This document shows positions 27,371 through 37,249 of a stretch of 64,000 nt of DNA, piece by piece. The position numbers and the translations under genes are program-made. How positions within the stretch are numbered: position 1 is the first letter of the stretch; the number at the start of each line of letters is the position of its first letter. The notes under the pieces are model-generated. The model was not told the origin of the DNA and searched no databases. It was given only the letters and a program-made list of their open reading frames with translations. The stretch is from Borrelia persica No12 (GTDB taxonomy: Bacteria; Spirochaetota; Spirochaetia; Borreliales; Borreliaceae): the NCBI RefSeq assembly GCF_000500045.1, contig NZ_AYOT01000223.1, positions 62,001-126,000 of the forward strand, read 5' to 3'.

Positions 27371-27649
27371 ATGGGAAGAGAATGTGAAATAACAGGTAAA
27401 AAGACAATGTTTGGAAACAATGTTCCAAGAAAGGGACTTGCAAAAAAAAAGGGTGGGGCAGGACAACATATTGGTGTTAAAACAAAGAGAACTTTTAAGG
27501 TGAATTTAATAAATAAGAAATTTTTTATTCCAGAACTTGGCAAAAATGTTAATATTAAAATTTCTGCCAGTGCTCTAAGAAGTATTTCAAAAATAGGTTT
27601 GAGTGTTTTTTTGAAAAAAAATAATAAAAAAATAGGCGATTTTATTTAA
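27371..27649 (+). CDS. rpmB: 50S ribosomal protein L28
   Basis: The 92-residue basic protein carries the L28 pattern: CEITGKKTMFGNNV at the N-terminus, TKRTFKVNL in the middle and a basic KISASALRSI C-terminal half. A TAGGAG ribosome site precedes the ATG. Only one Cys is seen near the start, so this is not a four-cysteine zinc form. Ribosomal protein genes rplM and rpsI lie separately at 39.5 kb. Confidence 0.95.
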   Translation: MGRECEITGKKTMFGNNVPRKGLAKKKGGAGQHIGVKTKRTFKVNLINKKFFIPELGKNVNIKISASALRSISKIGLSVFLKKNNKKIGDFI

Positions 27650-27660
27650 ATCGTTAATTC
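27637..27660 (+). terminator. Weak hairpin at end of rpmB
   Basis: CGATTT and AAATCG form a 6-bp stem with a 5-base loop over the rpmB stop codon. The following tract is only moderately T-rich, so this is a weak candidate. Confidence 0.35.
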
Positions 27661-27668
27661 TGATTAAT

Positions 27669-28409
27669 TTAATTTATCAGTATATTTTCTATTATTCTAT
27701 ATTCATTGTTATTGTTGATGATTTCTTTGTTTATGAATTCAAATTTGTTGAAAAGTTTATGAATTATAATAATTGCTATTATATTTTCAGGAAATATTTT
27801 GCGTGATTTGTAATGTTCGAGTAAAATTGATGGACTTGAATAAGGCGTGTTTAATAATTGCTTTAATGTTGTTTCTGATTGAATAGCCTTATTTAGGTTT
27901 GTAGAGTGTGAAATAAAATGAGATAAAAAAATAAAAGAATTTTCTTCTTTTGTTTTTAATGGGTTTAAAAATGTACAAAATTCTTTAATAGTTTGGCTTT
28001 TAAAATCACCCAAAATGATAGGAATAATTTTGATATTTTGTTTTATATCTTTAATGAAATTTAATACAATTTCAATCTTATGATCACTTTCTATCATTTT
28101 GTTTTCTATGTTTGCAAATTTGAAATTTTTTATTGAGTTTATTATGTCTAAATTAACATCAATTGTTTTATTAAAAAATTTCCAAGCTGTGTGATTTGAT
28201 ATATTAAGCTTTGAGTTTTCTTTTGTGTGTGAAAATATAAACACGTTTTTTGTGTTGTAAGTTATTATTTTTTTAAATATAGCAATTTTATTCACGAAAA
28301 ACTCATAAGTTCCATAACTAGTCAGGAGTGCTTTATGAGTCTTTCTTTTATATAGCTTAAATAATTTTGGTTTTAAAGTATTAGTTGAATAAAAGATGTT
28401 ATCAACCAA
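27669..28409 (-). CDS. Memo-like protein, degenerate (BB_0349 position)
   Basis: The 246-residue protein resembles the Memo family found beside AMMECR1/radical-SAM genes. Matching features are NVFIFSHTKE where the family has a GPNH-type strand, DHKIEIVLNFI where it has HSLEVQLPFL, IIPIILGDF, and FLSHFISH where it has a SSDFSHY-type motif. The PHAGY metal-binding motif reads TSYGTY and most His ligands are not kept, so a metal-dependent role is doubtful. It lies 17 bases downstream of pyk on the same strand. Confidence 0.5.
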   Translation of the reverse strand: MVDNIFYSTNTLKPKLFKLYKRKTHKALLTSYGTYEFFVNKIAIFKKIITYNTKNVFIFSHTKENSKLNISNHTAWKFFNKTIDVNLDIINSIKNFKFANIENKMIESDHKIEIVLNFIKDIKQNIKIIPIILGDFKSQTIKEFCTFLNPLKTKEENSFIFLSHFISHSTNLNKAIQSETTLKQLLNTPYSSPSILLEHYKSRKIFPENIIAIIIIHKLFNKFEFINKEIINNNNEYRIIENILIN

Positions 28410-28426
28410 ACTATTTCTTATGTTAT

Positions 28427-29860
28427 TTATAAATCATGTCCCTTAATTGCTTCTGCTACTGTATTTATTTCCATAAATTCTGTACCCTTATTGGTGTCTC
28501 TATTGGGATTTCCAGAAATAATTGCTATAATGTCTGAATCTTGAACTATGCCTTGTGTTTTGAGCATCTTAAGAGAAGTTGCTACAAATTCATTTGTTAC
28601 TTTAAAATTATGATCAACAAGATTAGAATAAACACCATAAGATAGTGATAATTCTCTTGCTATTCTTTCATTATTTGTCGTAATAAATAAAGGTACGCTT
28701 GCTCTATATGTTGCCATTATTCTGGCAGTTCTTCCTTTAAGTGAATCAACAATAATAGCTTTAATAGGCATTATTTTAGTTGCATCAATTGTACATTTGA
28801 TAATATAATTTCTTATTATCTTTTTGCTGCAGAAAATTTCATCTTGAAATAGTGTTTTTTCTCTATATTTTTCAACTTCTTTGGCAATTTTGGTCATCAT
28901 TTTAACAGCTTCAATTGGATATTTGCCATAGGCTGTCTCCCCAGATAACATTATAGCGTCTGTGCCATTGAGAATTGCATTGGCAACGTCCGACACTTCT
29001 GCTCTTGTAGGTCTTGGGTTTTCAATCATTGTGTGTAACATTTGTGTTGCTGTAATTACTGGTATTCCATATTTTATGCAAGTTTTGGTTATTTTAATTT
29101 GTGCTAAAGGAACGTCTTCGGCAGGTATTTCAACTCCCATGTCGCCTCTTGCAACCATAATTCCGTATGAAGCTTTAGCAATTTCTTCTATATTATCAAT
29201 TCCTTCTTGATTTTCAACTTTGGCAATGATTTTGACTTCTGGATTTCCTGCTGCATGTAATATGTCTTTAACGTCTTGAATATCTTGTGCATGTCTTACA
29301 AAAGAATGAGCAATAAAATCGATATTTTGTTTTGCTGCAAGCTCAATAAAGCCCTTATCCTTTTCAGTAACAGATTGTAATTTAAGTGAAATTCCTGGTG
29401 TATTTATTGATTTTTTGTTTTTAATTTGTCCAGAATTTTTCACTTGACAAACTAATTTGTCTTTAAATTTTTCAATGACAATCATTTCAAGTTCACCATC
29501 ATCAATTAGGATTTTTGCTCCATTTGGAACTTCATTTACAAATCCATCATAATTGGTTTGCAATGTGTAAGGATTATTCATAGGTTCTGTTGAGATCGTT
29601 ACTTTGTCTCCTATGTTAACAGTAATAGGCTCTTCAATATTAGCCGTTCTCACTTCTGGTCCTTTTGTATCAATCATTAATGCTATTTTATTTGAGACTT
29701 GTCTAACATTATCTATTACTTTTATTGCGTCTTCATGTGATTGATGAGCAGTGTTTAATCGTATTACATTTACACCTGCTTCATATAGCTCTTTTATATG
29801 ATCTGGATCACATCTTAGGTCCGATATTGTTGCTACTATTTTTGTTAATTTTTGTATCAT
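28427..29860 (-). CDS. pyk: Pyruvate kinase
   Basis: Pyruvate kinase converts phosphoenolpyruvate and ADP to pyruvate and ATP, a main ATP-yielding step in an organism that lives on glycolysis. The 477-residue length is normal. Motifs are present: MIDTKGPEVRT (substrate site), IAKVENQEG with the catalytic Lys, VARGDMGVEIP for metal binding, and ATQMLHTM and LSGETAYGKYP. A good promoter lies 28 bases upstream and GTAGGAG precedes the ATG. The glycolytic gene eno is at 40.5 kb. Confidence 0.97.
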   Translation of the reverse strand: MIQKLTKIVATISDLRCDPDHIKELYEAGVNVIRLNTAHQSHEDAIKVIDNVRQVSNKIALMIDTKGPEVRTANIEEPITVNIGDKVTISTEPMNNPYTLQTNYDGFVNEVPNGAKILIDDGELEMIVIEKFKDKLVCQVKNSGQIKNKKSINTPGISLKLQSVTEKDKGFIELAAKQNIDFIAHSFVRHAQDIQDVKDILHAAGNPEVKIIAKVENQEGIDNIEEIAKASYGIMVARGDMGVEIPAEDVPLAQIKITKTCIKYGIPVITATQMLHTMIENPRPTRAEVSDVANAILNGTDAIMLSGETAYGKYPIEAVKMMTKIAKEVEKYREKTLFQDEIFCSKKIIRNYIIKCTIDATKIMPIKAIIVDSLKGRTARIMATYRASVPLFITTNNERIARELSLSYGVYSNLVDHNFKVTNEFVATSLKMLKTQGIVQDSDIIAIISGNPNRDTNKGTEFMEINTVAEAIKGHDL

Positions 29861-29887
29861 ATTTATTTTTCTCCTACAAGTATTTAA

Positions 29888-29916
29888 ATTTTATGCTTTT
29901 TAAACCCCAATAACAA
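29888..29916 (-). promoter_or_regulatory. Promoter of pyk
   Basis: On the - strand TTGTTA (29916-29911), 17 bases, then TAAAAT (29893-29888) form a sigma70-type promoter. The -10 is 27 bases upstream of the pyk ATG, leaving room for a short leader with the GTAGGAG ribosome site. Confidence 0.65.
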
Positions 29917-29974
29917 TATTTTTTGAAGCACTTGTCATTTAATTTTTGAGATTAAATTAAAATATATTATAAAC

Positions 29975-31384
29975 CTAGTTTGTGTTTTTGAGTTTGTTTA
30001 ATATATTGAGATCTAATTTGATATTTAAGTTTTTTTCTCTGTGAGGTATTACAAGTCCTTTTTTTTCTCCTTTAATTCTTCTTAGATGTTTGACATTAGT
30101 ATAGTAAAGATCAGCTTTTCCCGATTGTTTTGCAGGTTTTGTATAAAATACACATAAATTGCCAGCGTCTATTAAAACGTCAAGAGGAGGTGTTTTTTCT
30201 TTTTTGTTTCTAATAAACACATAAGCACCAGGATAGTCTCTTGTGTGTAGCCAGTAATCATTGCCCTTTGCCCAATTTCTTAAGAGTTCATCATTTTCTT
30301 TTGCATCTCGGCCTACAACGATTTCAAATCCGCAAGATATAAAATGAAGACCGGTTGATGGTTTTTTTATGATTTTTTGTTTTGGTGTTTTTTCATTGGT
30401 TAGTATTATATGTTTTTTTTCGTCTGTATAAGCCATTTTTGATATTAATGCGTCGTATTGTGTTTGTGCATATTGTAATTGTTCTTGCAGATTCTTAAGA
30501 GAATTTTTGTTTTTTTTATATGCTTTAAAATATTTTAGAGCATTGTCTTGAGGGGACAATGTTTTTTCTAATTCTATTTTAATTTGTTTTCCATTGTCAT
30601 TTTGTAAAATAATTTCACTCATTCCTTTTTGAATATTGTTTATATTTGATAAAATCATTTCACCTTTTTTTCTTTGAGTTTCTATTATTTCAATTGAATT
30701 TAGTTGCTTATTTAGAGAGTTTATTTTTCTCTCTAAGTTGGTTTTTTCTTGTTCATATTTTTTATTAAGCAATTCTATATTATGTGTTTTAGTTTCTTTT
30801 ATTTCTAAATTGTAATAGTAATTTTCAATGAATTGTGAGTAGGGTAATTCATTATTGTATTCGTCCTTAAGTTTGACCTTTGTTTTATCATTGATATCAT
30901 TATTTTCAATAATTTTTTTGACTTTTATAAATATTTTACCTGTGATTTCTTGTGATTTTGGTCTTCTGTAGTATGCATCAAGAATTTTAAGATTGCTGTC
31001 TGTTACAATTATATTGGGGGATGATGGCCATAATTTTATAAAGATGCAATAATGATTTTTATCTTTGTTTACTTTGATTAAAATTATTCTTTCATTTTTT
31101 ATTTGGTATGCTTCAGATATTTTGCCATTTTGAACTTTTGATTTTAAAAATTCAAAGAATCTTAAAGGAGGTTTAATATTTTCAAATTTTTTGCTTGTTT
31201 TATGGATTCTTGTTTTTTGTGGGTCTAGCGATATTAATACACTAAAATTTTTTTCATCTATTGATTTATTATAAAGTTCCATAACTAGGTTTTTATGATT
31301 GGGTTGTTTTATCTTTCTTAAGAATGAATTTGTTAATGGCAATTCTTCAAGTAAAATGTTTATTTCGCTATAGTTTAATGACAT
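29975..31384 (-). CDS. NFACT-family protein (RqcH / fibronectin-binding FbpA-like)
   Basis: The 469-residue protein (BB_0347 position) has an NFACT-N domain (LSLDP..TRIHKT), a helical coiled-coil middle (about 190-320) and an NFACT-R domain (WLHTRDYPGAYVFIR, about 375-460). In other bacteria this family (RqcH) acts on stalled 50S subunits and adds alanine tails. In B. burgdorferi the homologue is reported to bind fibronectin. It is shorter than typical RqcH (about 570), mainly at the N-terminus. No signal peptide is visible, so a cytosolic role is at least as likely as surface binding. Confidence 0.85.
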   Translation of the reverse strand: MSLNYSEINILLEELPLTNSFLRKIKQPNHKNLVMELYNKSIDEKNFSVLISLDPQKTRIHKTSKKFENIKPPLRFFEFLKSKVQNGKISEAYQIKNERIILIKVNKDKNHYCIFIKLWPSSPNIIVTDSNLKILDAYYRRPKSQEITGKIFIKVKKIIENNDINDKTKVKLKDEYNNELPYSQFIENYYYNLEIKETKTHNIELLNKKYEQEKTNLERKINSLNKQLNSIEIIETQRKKGEMILSNINNIQKGMSEIILQNDNGKQIKIELEKTLSPQDNALKYFKAYKKNKNSLKNLQEQLQYAQTQYDALISKMAYTDEKKHIILTNEKTPKQKIIKKPSTGLHFISCGFEIVVGRDAKENDELLRNWAKGNDYWLHTRDYPGAYVFIRNKKEKTPPLDVLIDAGNLCVFYTKPAKQSGKADLYYTNVKHLRRIKGEKKGLVIPHREKNLNIKLDLNILNKLKNTN

Positions 31385-31535
31385 TTTATCTCCTTTGATC
31401 TTTTGCTAAAGTATGTTTATTATTAGTTTGTAAAATGGTATATTATTATAAATAATAGCTTATTATAACAAGTTATACTATTGGTATAAATGTATCTGTT
31501 ATTAACTTGAGCTTAAGTAGTGTATGAGTTTTATA
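31385..31535. promoter_or_regulatory. Divergent promoter region, NFACT gene / lolA
   Basis: The gap is very AT-rich. On the + strand GGTATAAA (TATAAA at 31485-31490) is a plausible -10 for lolA, without a clear -35. On the - strand an AAAGGAG ribosome site precedes the NFACT ATG. The boxes are suggestions, not firm calls. Confidence 0.35.
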
Positions 31536-32201
31536 ATGAATAAAATGAAAAAGATAATACTAATTTTATTTCCTTATTTGCTTTTTGCCCAAATATCTGC
31601 CAATCAGTATTTTGAAGAGGTTTATTCAAAATATCAAAGTGTAAATGATATGCAGGCTAAGATTAGTCTTAACATCAAAGGTCTTAAACAAACAGGAACT
31701 TTGTTATATAAATCTCCCGATAAATTTATTATTAATTTAAGTTCAAATAATCAGGTTTTTGTAAGTGATGGTGAATTTTTAACCATTTATGTTCCGTCTC
31801 TTGGTACTTCTTTTAGACAACAGTTGACTTTGGGGAAAGCGGGAAGTGGTTTTATGAAAATTTTGAATACTGAGTATAGTGTATCTTATACTAATTCTCC
31901 CAATTTGGAACCTTTGGATGAATCTGTTGGAGTTGGAGGATTTGAAAATTTTATGAAACTGACTTTTTCAAGACGGCTTTATAAGGGTGCTGCTACAATT
32001 GATTCTTTTATGATTGCGTTTACACCAAATGGTGTAATTAGAAGGGTAATTGCTTATCCTACGGGTGGTGGTCGAGAAATAGTTATTGATCTTTTATCTG
32101 TCAAGTTTAATGTTGGAATTCCAGATAGTAAATTTCAATATGATTTACCCAAAAATGCAAATAAGGTGGATAATTTTTTATATGATGTTAAGAAAACCTG
32201 A
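31536..32201 (+). CDS. lolA: Outer-membrane lipoprotein carrier LolA
   Basis: A periplasmic chaperone of about 221 residues that would receive lipoproteins from the inner membrane and ferry them outward (BB_0346). The signal peptide MNKMKKIILILFPYLLFAQISA is followed by the LolA beta-fold with YSKYQSVNDMQAKISL, GTLLYKSPDKFIINL and VSDGEFLTIYVPSLG. The start could be ATG 31524, 31536 or 31545, and no ribosome site decides. No LolB is expected in Borrelia. It heads a long + strand operon with the RodZ-like gene, uvrD and gatCAB. lgt, earlier in the window, acts upstream in the same pathway. Confidence 0.86.
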   Translation: MNKMKKIILILFPYLLFAQISANQYFEEVYSKYQSVNDMQAKISLNIKGLKQTGTLLYKSPDKFIINLSSNNQVFVSDGEFLTIYVPSLGTSFRQQLTLGKAGSGFMKILNTEYSVSYTNSPNLEPLDESVGVGGFENFMKLTFSRRLYKGAATIDSFMIAFTPNGVIRRVIAYPTGGGREIVIDLLSVKFNVGIPDSKFQYDLPKNANKVDNFLYDVKKT

Positions 32202-32211
32202 GGTGTAAGAT

Positions 32212-33414
32212 ATGAACAGAAGTAATTTCATTAGATTTGGAGATTTTTTAAAGAAAACCCGAATTGATAAGGGTTTTACTCTGGAGATGATAGCTGATGA
32301 TATTCGGATTTCCGTTAAATATCTTAAAGCACTTGAAGATTCTAATATTGAATTATTTCCAAATGAAGTTTTGGCTGTAGGTTTTTTAAGAACTTATAGT
32401 GAGTATTTGGGAGTTGATGTTTGGTATGTTTCATCTCTCTTTAAGGAATATAAGAGGAGACTTAATAGTAATTATATTGGTATTAAGCCTGATAATCAAA
32501 ATGGCAATGTAGATTTTGTAAGTGAGAGTAAACTTGGAGATAAGTGTTTTGATATTACGAGAATGAATTTTTCTAAAATAACTAAAATATTGCTGGGAAT
32601 AGTGAGCATTTTTTTGCTAGTTCTTTTGATTTTAAATATTAGTGAACTTAAGCAAGTTTTAGGAAAAATTTTTAAGGTAAATCATGTTTCAAAGAGATCA
32701 CCAGAAGTTCATGAGGTTTTATTTGATAAAGAAAATTTTTGGAATGTTGCGCTTGTTGATGGTGATTTTTTATCTTTAATTGCTGGAAATGCTATTGAAA
32801 AATATAGGGTTTCTTTTATGAACGATGATTTGGTTATTACAAATGATTTAGAAAATGGACAATATGTTTTCAAGTTAGGTAATTTTCGGGAAATAGATTT
32901 GGGTGATAATATGAGAGTTAAGATTGTATATGATAATTATTCTCAAGGTAAAATTCGAAAGGCTCATTTAAGTTTAGAATCTTTTATGTTTAATGTTGAA
33001 TATGTGCTTGAGACCAATCTTTCTAGTAGATTTAATATTTTAAATTGGGGATTTGAAGTTAATGGTCCTAAGAGTAGAGTTATTAGTGAATATCCTACAG
33101 TATATTCTTCTACAGATATTTCTAATATTGATTTAGTAGTTAATTTTTTAAATAATACGCTTTTAAGATATGTTGATGAAAATAATCTTTATGGTAAATC
33201 TTTGTTTGTATCTAAGGGCAGCGCTCCTTTGAATTTAAATTTTAAAAAGTCTTTAATTTTGTTTTTTTCAAGACTTTCTGATGTGAGTATTCTTGTTCAA
33301 GGCAAGGATATTACTTCGGTTTTAAAGAATTATGGAAGGGAAATAATGGCAATTCAATTTTTTTGGTTAAAAACACCGGGTGGTTTTGATCTTAAAGTTT
33401 CTGAAGTTTATTAA
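32212..33414 (+). CDS. RodZ-like HTH membrane protein (BB_0345 position)
   Basis: A 400-residue protein with an N-terminal Xre/RodZ-type helix-turn-helix (residues 8-85; GFTLEMIADDIRISVKYLKALE), one membrane segment (about 122-144; ILLGIVSIFLLVLLIL) and a large periplasmic part of about 250 residues. The layout is that of RodZ, which links MreB to the wall machinery, although the periplasmic part is longer than in E. coli RodZ and not recognisable. Its TAA overlaps the uvrD ATG by one base. Confidence 0.75.
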   Translation: MNRSNFIRFGDFLKKTRIDKGFTLEMIADDIRISVKYLKALEDSNIELFPNEVLAVGFLRTYSEYLGVDVWYVSSLFKEYKRRLNSNYIGIKPDNQNGNVDFVSESKLGDKCFDITRMNFSKITKILLGIVSIFLLVLLILNISELKQVLGKIFKVNHVSKRSPEVHEVLFDKENFWNVALVDGDFLSLIAGNAIEKYRVSFMNDDLVITNDLENGQYVFKLGNFREIDLGDNMRVKIVYDNYSQGKIRKAHLSLESFMFNVEYVLETNLSSRFNILNWGFEVNGPKSRVISEYPTVYSSTDISNIDLVVNFLNNTLLRYVDENNLYGKSLFVSKGSAPLNLNFKKSLILFFSRLSDVSILVQGKDITSVLKNYGREIMAIQFFWLKTPGGFDLKVSEVY

Positions 33415-35507
33415 TGAATAAGATACAAGAATTTCTTTTTAGTTTAAATTCTTATCAAAAACAAATTGTCTTAGATGACGCTAAAACTCCTATTCTTGTT
33501 TTAGCAGGTCCAGGTAGTGGTAAAACAAGAGTTATAACTGCTAAGATTGCACATTTGATAAATGAAGGTAAAGCAAAACCAGAAGAGATCCTTGCTTTGA
33601 CGTTTACAAATAAAGCGGCAAGTGAGATGAATTTTAGATTAAATTCTCTTTTTAATTTTAATAGGGCTTTACATATTCAAACTTTTCATTCTTTTGGTGC
33701 TTGGCTTTTGAGACTTTACTTTAAAGAATATGATAAAAATTATGATTCAAATTTTACAATTTGGGATATTAATGATGTTGTTAAATTTGTCAAACAAATT
33801 GGACTTGCATCAAATGTTGAATGTGCAAAGTATGTAACATCATCGATATTAAAACATAAAGAAAATTATTCTTTGGGTAATAGCTTGGTTCTTGATGAAA
33901 AAACCTATGCTGAGATTGAATTTTATGAGCAAGAAAAATCTAGGAGTAATGCTTTTGATTTTGCTGATCTTGTTCTTAAATCTGTGTTGATGTTAAGAAA
34001 TTGCGAAGATATTAAGATGAGGGTACAGAGGAGATTTAAGGCTATTTTTGTAGATGAATATCAAGATACCAATTATTCCCAATTTTTATTTTTAAGAGAA
34101 CTTTATTGCAAAGATATGTATTTTATGGTAGTGGGAGATGAGGATCAGTCTATCTATTCTTTTAGGGGTGCTAGAGTTGAAAATATTCTTGAATTTGAAA
34201 AAACATTTGATGATGTGTCTAAATATTATTTGGTACAAAATTATCGTTCTAGTTTAAGTATTGTTAATGTTGCAAATGACGTTATTTCAAAAAATAAAAA
34301 TCGGTATGATAAGGTGATAGTTACAGAAAACAAGATGGGTAAAAAGATAAAATTTTTTGTCTTTCAAAACCCTATAGAGGAAGCTGAATATTTTGCAAAT
34401 TTTCTTCTTGAAAATAAGCTTGAAACAGCTGTTCTTTATAGGTTTAATCATCAATCTTTACAATTTGAAAAAGCTTTCTTTAAAAATAATATTCCACATA
34501 AAATATTAGGTTCAATTAGATTTTATGAAAGAGAAGAAATTAAGGATGTAATTTCTTTGTTAAGACTTTTTGTAAATAAAAGAGATAAAATTTCTTTTAT
34601 AAGAATAATAAATAAGCCTGCAAGGGGTCTTGCTAAAACTACTACTGATAAGATAATTGCGGTATTAAATGATCCTGATGTTAATCTTGATTTAATTCTT
34701 GCAAGTAGAAAAGTTGTTGCAAATCTTAAGGGAAAGGCAAAAGATTCTCTTACTGCTTTTTTAAGTTTATATGATGAGTTAAAAGAAAACATACAAAAAC
34801 ATGTTTATGTAAATTTATCTGAATTTATTAAAGATGTTGCAATGGAATTTGGACTTTGGAATTATTATCAAAAATTTGATAAGGATGAAAAATCAAAAAA
34901 TATTGATGAACTTATTAGTAGTGGAGTTGAATATTCTGGTAGTTTTGAGGGTCTTGTGATATTTCTTGAAAATTCATCCCTATCTCCTTTAGTTCATGGA
35001 GATTTTGCGTCTAGTGTGTTACTTTCTTCAATTCATGGAGTTAAGGGACTTGAGTTTGATAGGGTAATAATATCTGGTCTTGAGAAAGGTTTATTACCTG
35101 CTGAGATTGAAGAATTGACTAATGAGAGATTGGAGGAAGAGAGAAGACTTTTTTATGTTGCTATTACTAGGGCTAAATCTGAACTTATTGTTACAATCAA
35201 TTTGCAGAGATTTTTTAGAGGAATACTAAAAAATACGGCCATATCAGTTTTTTTTCAAGACATTCATAAAGATAATTATGATGTTGTTTTTGTTCCAGAA
35301 TATTTGAAGGATAATTTTAAATATTTTTTTACAAAAAGTCTTAATAAGAACTTTAATATTGGTGATTATATAATTTATAATGGTGAGAATGGCGTGATTG
35401 TTGACAAGTGGTATCAAGACGGTGAACCATTTATTAAAGTTAATCTAAAAAATGGTAAAAAAGCTATTTTAAGTTCAAGTTATATTAAAAAACTTTCTAA
35501 AGCATAG
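33414..35507 (+). CDS. uvrD: UvrD/PcrA-type superfamily 1 DNA helicase
   Basis: An ATP-driven 3'-5' DNA helicase for nucleotide excision and mismatch repair. The 697 residues carry all SF1 motifs in order: GPGSGKT (motif I), TFTNKAASEM (Ia), VDEYQDTN (II), GDEDQSIYSFRGA (III), NYRSS (IV), HGVKGLEFDRV (V) and VAITRAKS (VI). The C-terminal ~55 residues form a Tudor-like strand region as in PcrA, where it contacts RNA polymerase. It is translationally coupled to the RodZ-like gene. Confidence 0.95.
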   Translation: MNKIQEFLFSLNSYQKQIVLDDAKTPILVLAGPGSGKTRVITAKIAHLINEGKAKPEEILALTFTNKAASEMNFRLNSLFNFNRALHIQTFHSFGAWLLRLYFKEYDKNYDSNFTIWDINDVVKFVKQIGLASNVECAKYVTSSILKHKENYSLGNSLVLDEKTYAEIEFYEQEKSRSNAFDFADLVLKSVLMLRNCEDIKMRVQRRFKAIFVDEYQDTNYSQFLFLRELYCKDMYFMVVGDEDQSIYSFRGARVENILEFEKTFDDVSKYYLVQNYRSSLSIVNVANDVISKNKNRYDKVIVTENKMGKKIKFFVFQNPIEEAEYFANFLLENKLETAVLYRFNHQSLQFEKAFFKNNIPHKILGSIRFYEREEIKDVISLLRLFVNKRDKISFIRIINKPARGLAKTTTDKIIAVLNDPDVNLDLILASRKVVANLKGKAKDSLTAFLSLYDELKENIQKHVYVNLSEFIKDVAMEFGLWNYYQKFDKDEKSKNIDELISSGVEYSGSFEGLVIFLENSSLSPLVHGDFASSVLLSSIHGVKGLEFDRVIISGLEKGLLPAEIEELTNERLEEERRLFYVAITRAKSELIVTINLQRFFRGILKNTAISVFFQDIHKDNYDVVFVPEYLKDNFKYFFTKSLNKNFNIGDYIIYNGENGVIVDKWYQDGEPFIKVNLKNGKKAILSSSYIKKLSKA

Positions 35508-35516
35508 AGGTGAAAT

Positions 35517-35792
35517 TTGGAAGATATTCATTTAGAGAATAGTTTAAAATTGAGTTTATTAAAGTTGAGCGATGATGAAAAACAACAATTTATAATGAAA
35601 TTTGAACAAGTTGTTTGTATGTTGGATAAAATTTCTGCATTTGAAATTAAAGATGGATTTCATAAAACAATATGTGATCTGTCTGATTTAAGAGATGATG
35701 AAGTTTTACCTTCTTTGACAATTGAATCTATTAAAAATTTTAGCAATGTTTTTGTTGATGGTTATTTTTCATCACCTAAAGTACTTGAATAG
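35517..35792 (+). CDS. gatC: Aspartyl/glutamyl-tRNA amidotransferase subunit C
   Basis: The 91-residue GatC subunit stabilises GatA-GatB. It shows the GatC pattern LSLLKLSDDEKQQF at the N-terminus and LRDDEVLPSL in the second half. The start is TTG 35517 with an AGAGGTG site about 6 bases upstream. It lies directly before gatA and gatB. Confidence 0.9.
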   Translation: MEDIHLENSLKLSLLKLSDDEKQQFIMKFEQVVCMLDKISAFEIKDGFHKTICDLSDLRDDEVLPSLTIESIKNFSNVFVDGYFSSPKVLE

Positions 35793-35803
35793 GGAGTAAT
35801 GAT

Positions 35804-37249
35804 TTGGACTTAAGTGGTTTGAGTTTAATAAAAATTAAAGAATTAATATTGGCGCGTAGATGTAGGATTTATGACATTATTCTCTATTATAAAAAGGTTT
35901 ATGAAGCAAATAAGGATATTAATGGTTATGTTGAATTTTTTGATGATGCATTGGAAGTAGCAAAAGAATATGATGAACTCTTGAGTATAGGTAAAGGACA
36001 AGATTTTCCTTTGCTTGGAGTTCCCATTGCTGTTAAGGATAATATTGCAATTAAAAATAAAAGTTTAACTTGTGCATCTGAGATTTTGCAAGGATATGTT
36101 TCTCCTTATGATGCAACTGTTATTAAGAGATTAAAAGATAATGGTGCAATCCTAATTGGAAGAACTAATATGGATGAATTTGCAATGGGTTCTTCTTGTG
36201 AATTTTCTTATTATGGAGTTACTCGTAATCCTTTAAATAAAGAATATGTTGTGGGTGGTAGTTCTGGTGGTTCTGCGGCTGTTGTTGCTGGCAATCAAGC
36301 TCCTTTTTCGCTTGGGAGTGATACTGGTGGATCTGTTAGACTCCCTGCATCATTTGCAGGTTTGATTGGGTTTAAACCTTCTTATGGAGGGCTATCTCGC
36401 TATGGACTTGCATCTTATGTTTCATCACTTGATCAGATAGGATTTTTTGCTAATTATATTGATGACGTGGCTTTAATATTAAAATATACTTGTGGAATTG
36501 ATACAATGGATTCTACCAGCATAGATATTGTTCAAGATCCGTATCCGCTATTAAATAAGCCTTTAAAGGGTACTAAATTAGCTGTAATTAAGGAGTTTAG
36601 TGAAGATTTGATGGAGGGTGATATTTCTCGTGAATTTGCAAGATTTAAATCTGAGCTTTTAAGTAAGGGTGTTGAGATACATGAGATTTCAATAGAAGCA
36701 GTTAATTTTGTGCTTTCTCTTTATTATTCAATATCTTCTGTTGAAGCTACATCTAATCTTGCTCGTTATACTTCTCTTCATTATGGAAAAAGATTGAATA
36801 ATGAGTTGAGTCTTGATGATTTTTATTATAAACATAGGAGTGCATTTTTAAGAGAAGAGGTTAAAAGGCGTATTGTACTTGGTAATTATTTGTTGTCAGA
36901 AGGGTATGATTTGCAATATTATACGAAGGCTTGTAAGATTATTGAGAATGTATTAATTCCAAAATTCGATGAAATTTTTAATAGTTATTCATATATTATA
37001 ACCCCTACAAGTTTTTTGAAACCTTTTAAAATAGGTGAGAATTTTGATAATCCTGTAAAAATGTATTATTCTGATTTGTGTACTGTTATTGCCAATCTTA
37101 TTGGATTTCCTGCGCTCTCAATTCCATTTGCTCGAGATGATAGTGGACTACCTATTGGTATGCAATTGATTGGCGGAGTTAAGAGAGATTTTGAACTTTT
37201 AAATTTTGCAAAAAATGTAATAGAGGAATTAGAATTAGATGGAATATAA
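35804..37249 (+). CDS. gatA: Glutamyl-tRNA(Gln) amidotransferase subunit A
   Basis: GatA is the amidase subunit that releases ammonia from glutamine. The 481-residue protein shows the amidase signature with the Lys of AVKDNIA, GGSSGGSAAVVAG and SDTGGSVRLPAS, giving the Lys-Ser-Ser triad. The start is TTG 35804 with an AGGGAG site; the nearby ATG is out of frame. The end overlaps gatB by 11 bases. It works with GltX in this window to make Gln-tRNA. Confidence 0.96.
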   Translation: MDLSGLSLIKIKELILARRCRIYDIILYYKKVYEANKDINGYVEFFDDALEVAKEYDELLSIGKGQDFPLLGVPIAVKDNIAIKNKSLTCASEILQGYVSPYDATVIKRLKDNGAILIGRTNMDEFAMGSSCEFSYYGVTRNPLNKEYVVGGSSGGSAAVVAGNQAPFSLGSDTGGSVRLPASFAGLIGFKPSYGGLSRYGLASYVSSLDQIGFFANYIDDVALILKYTCGIDTMDSTSIDIVQDPYPLLNKPLKGTKLAVIKEFSEDLMEGDISREFARFKSELLSKGVEIHEISIEAVNFVLSLYYSISSVEATSNLARYTSLHYGKRLNNELSLDDFYYKHRSAFLREEVKRRIVLGNYLLSEGYDLQYYTKACKIIENVLIPKFDEIFNSYSYIITPTSFLKPFKIGENFDNPVKMYYSDLCTVIANLIGFPALSIPFARDDSGLPIGMQLIGGVKRDFELLNFAKNVIEELELDGI

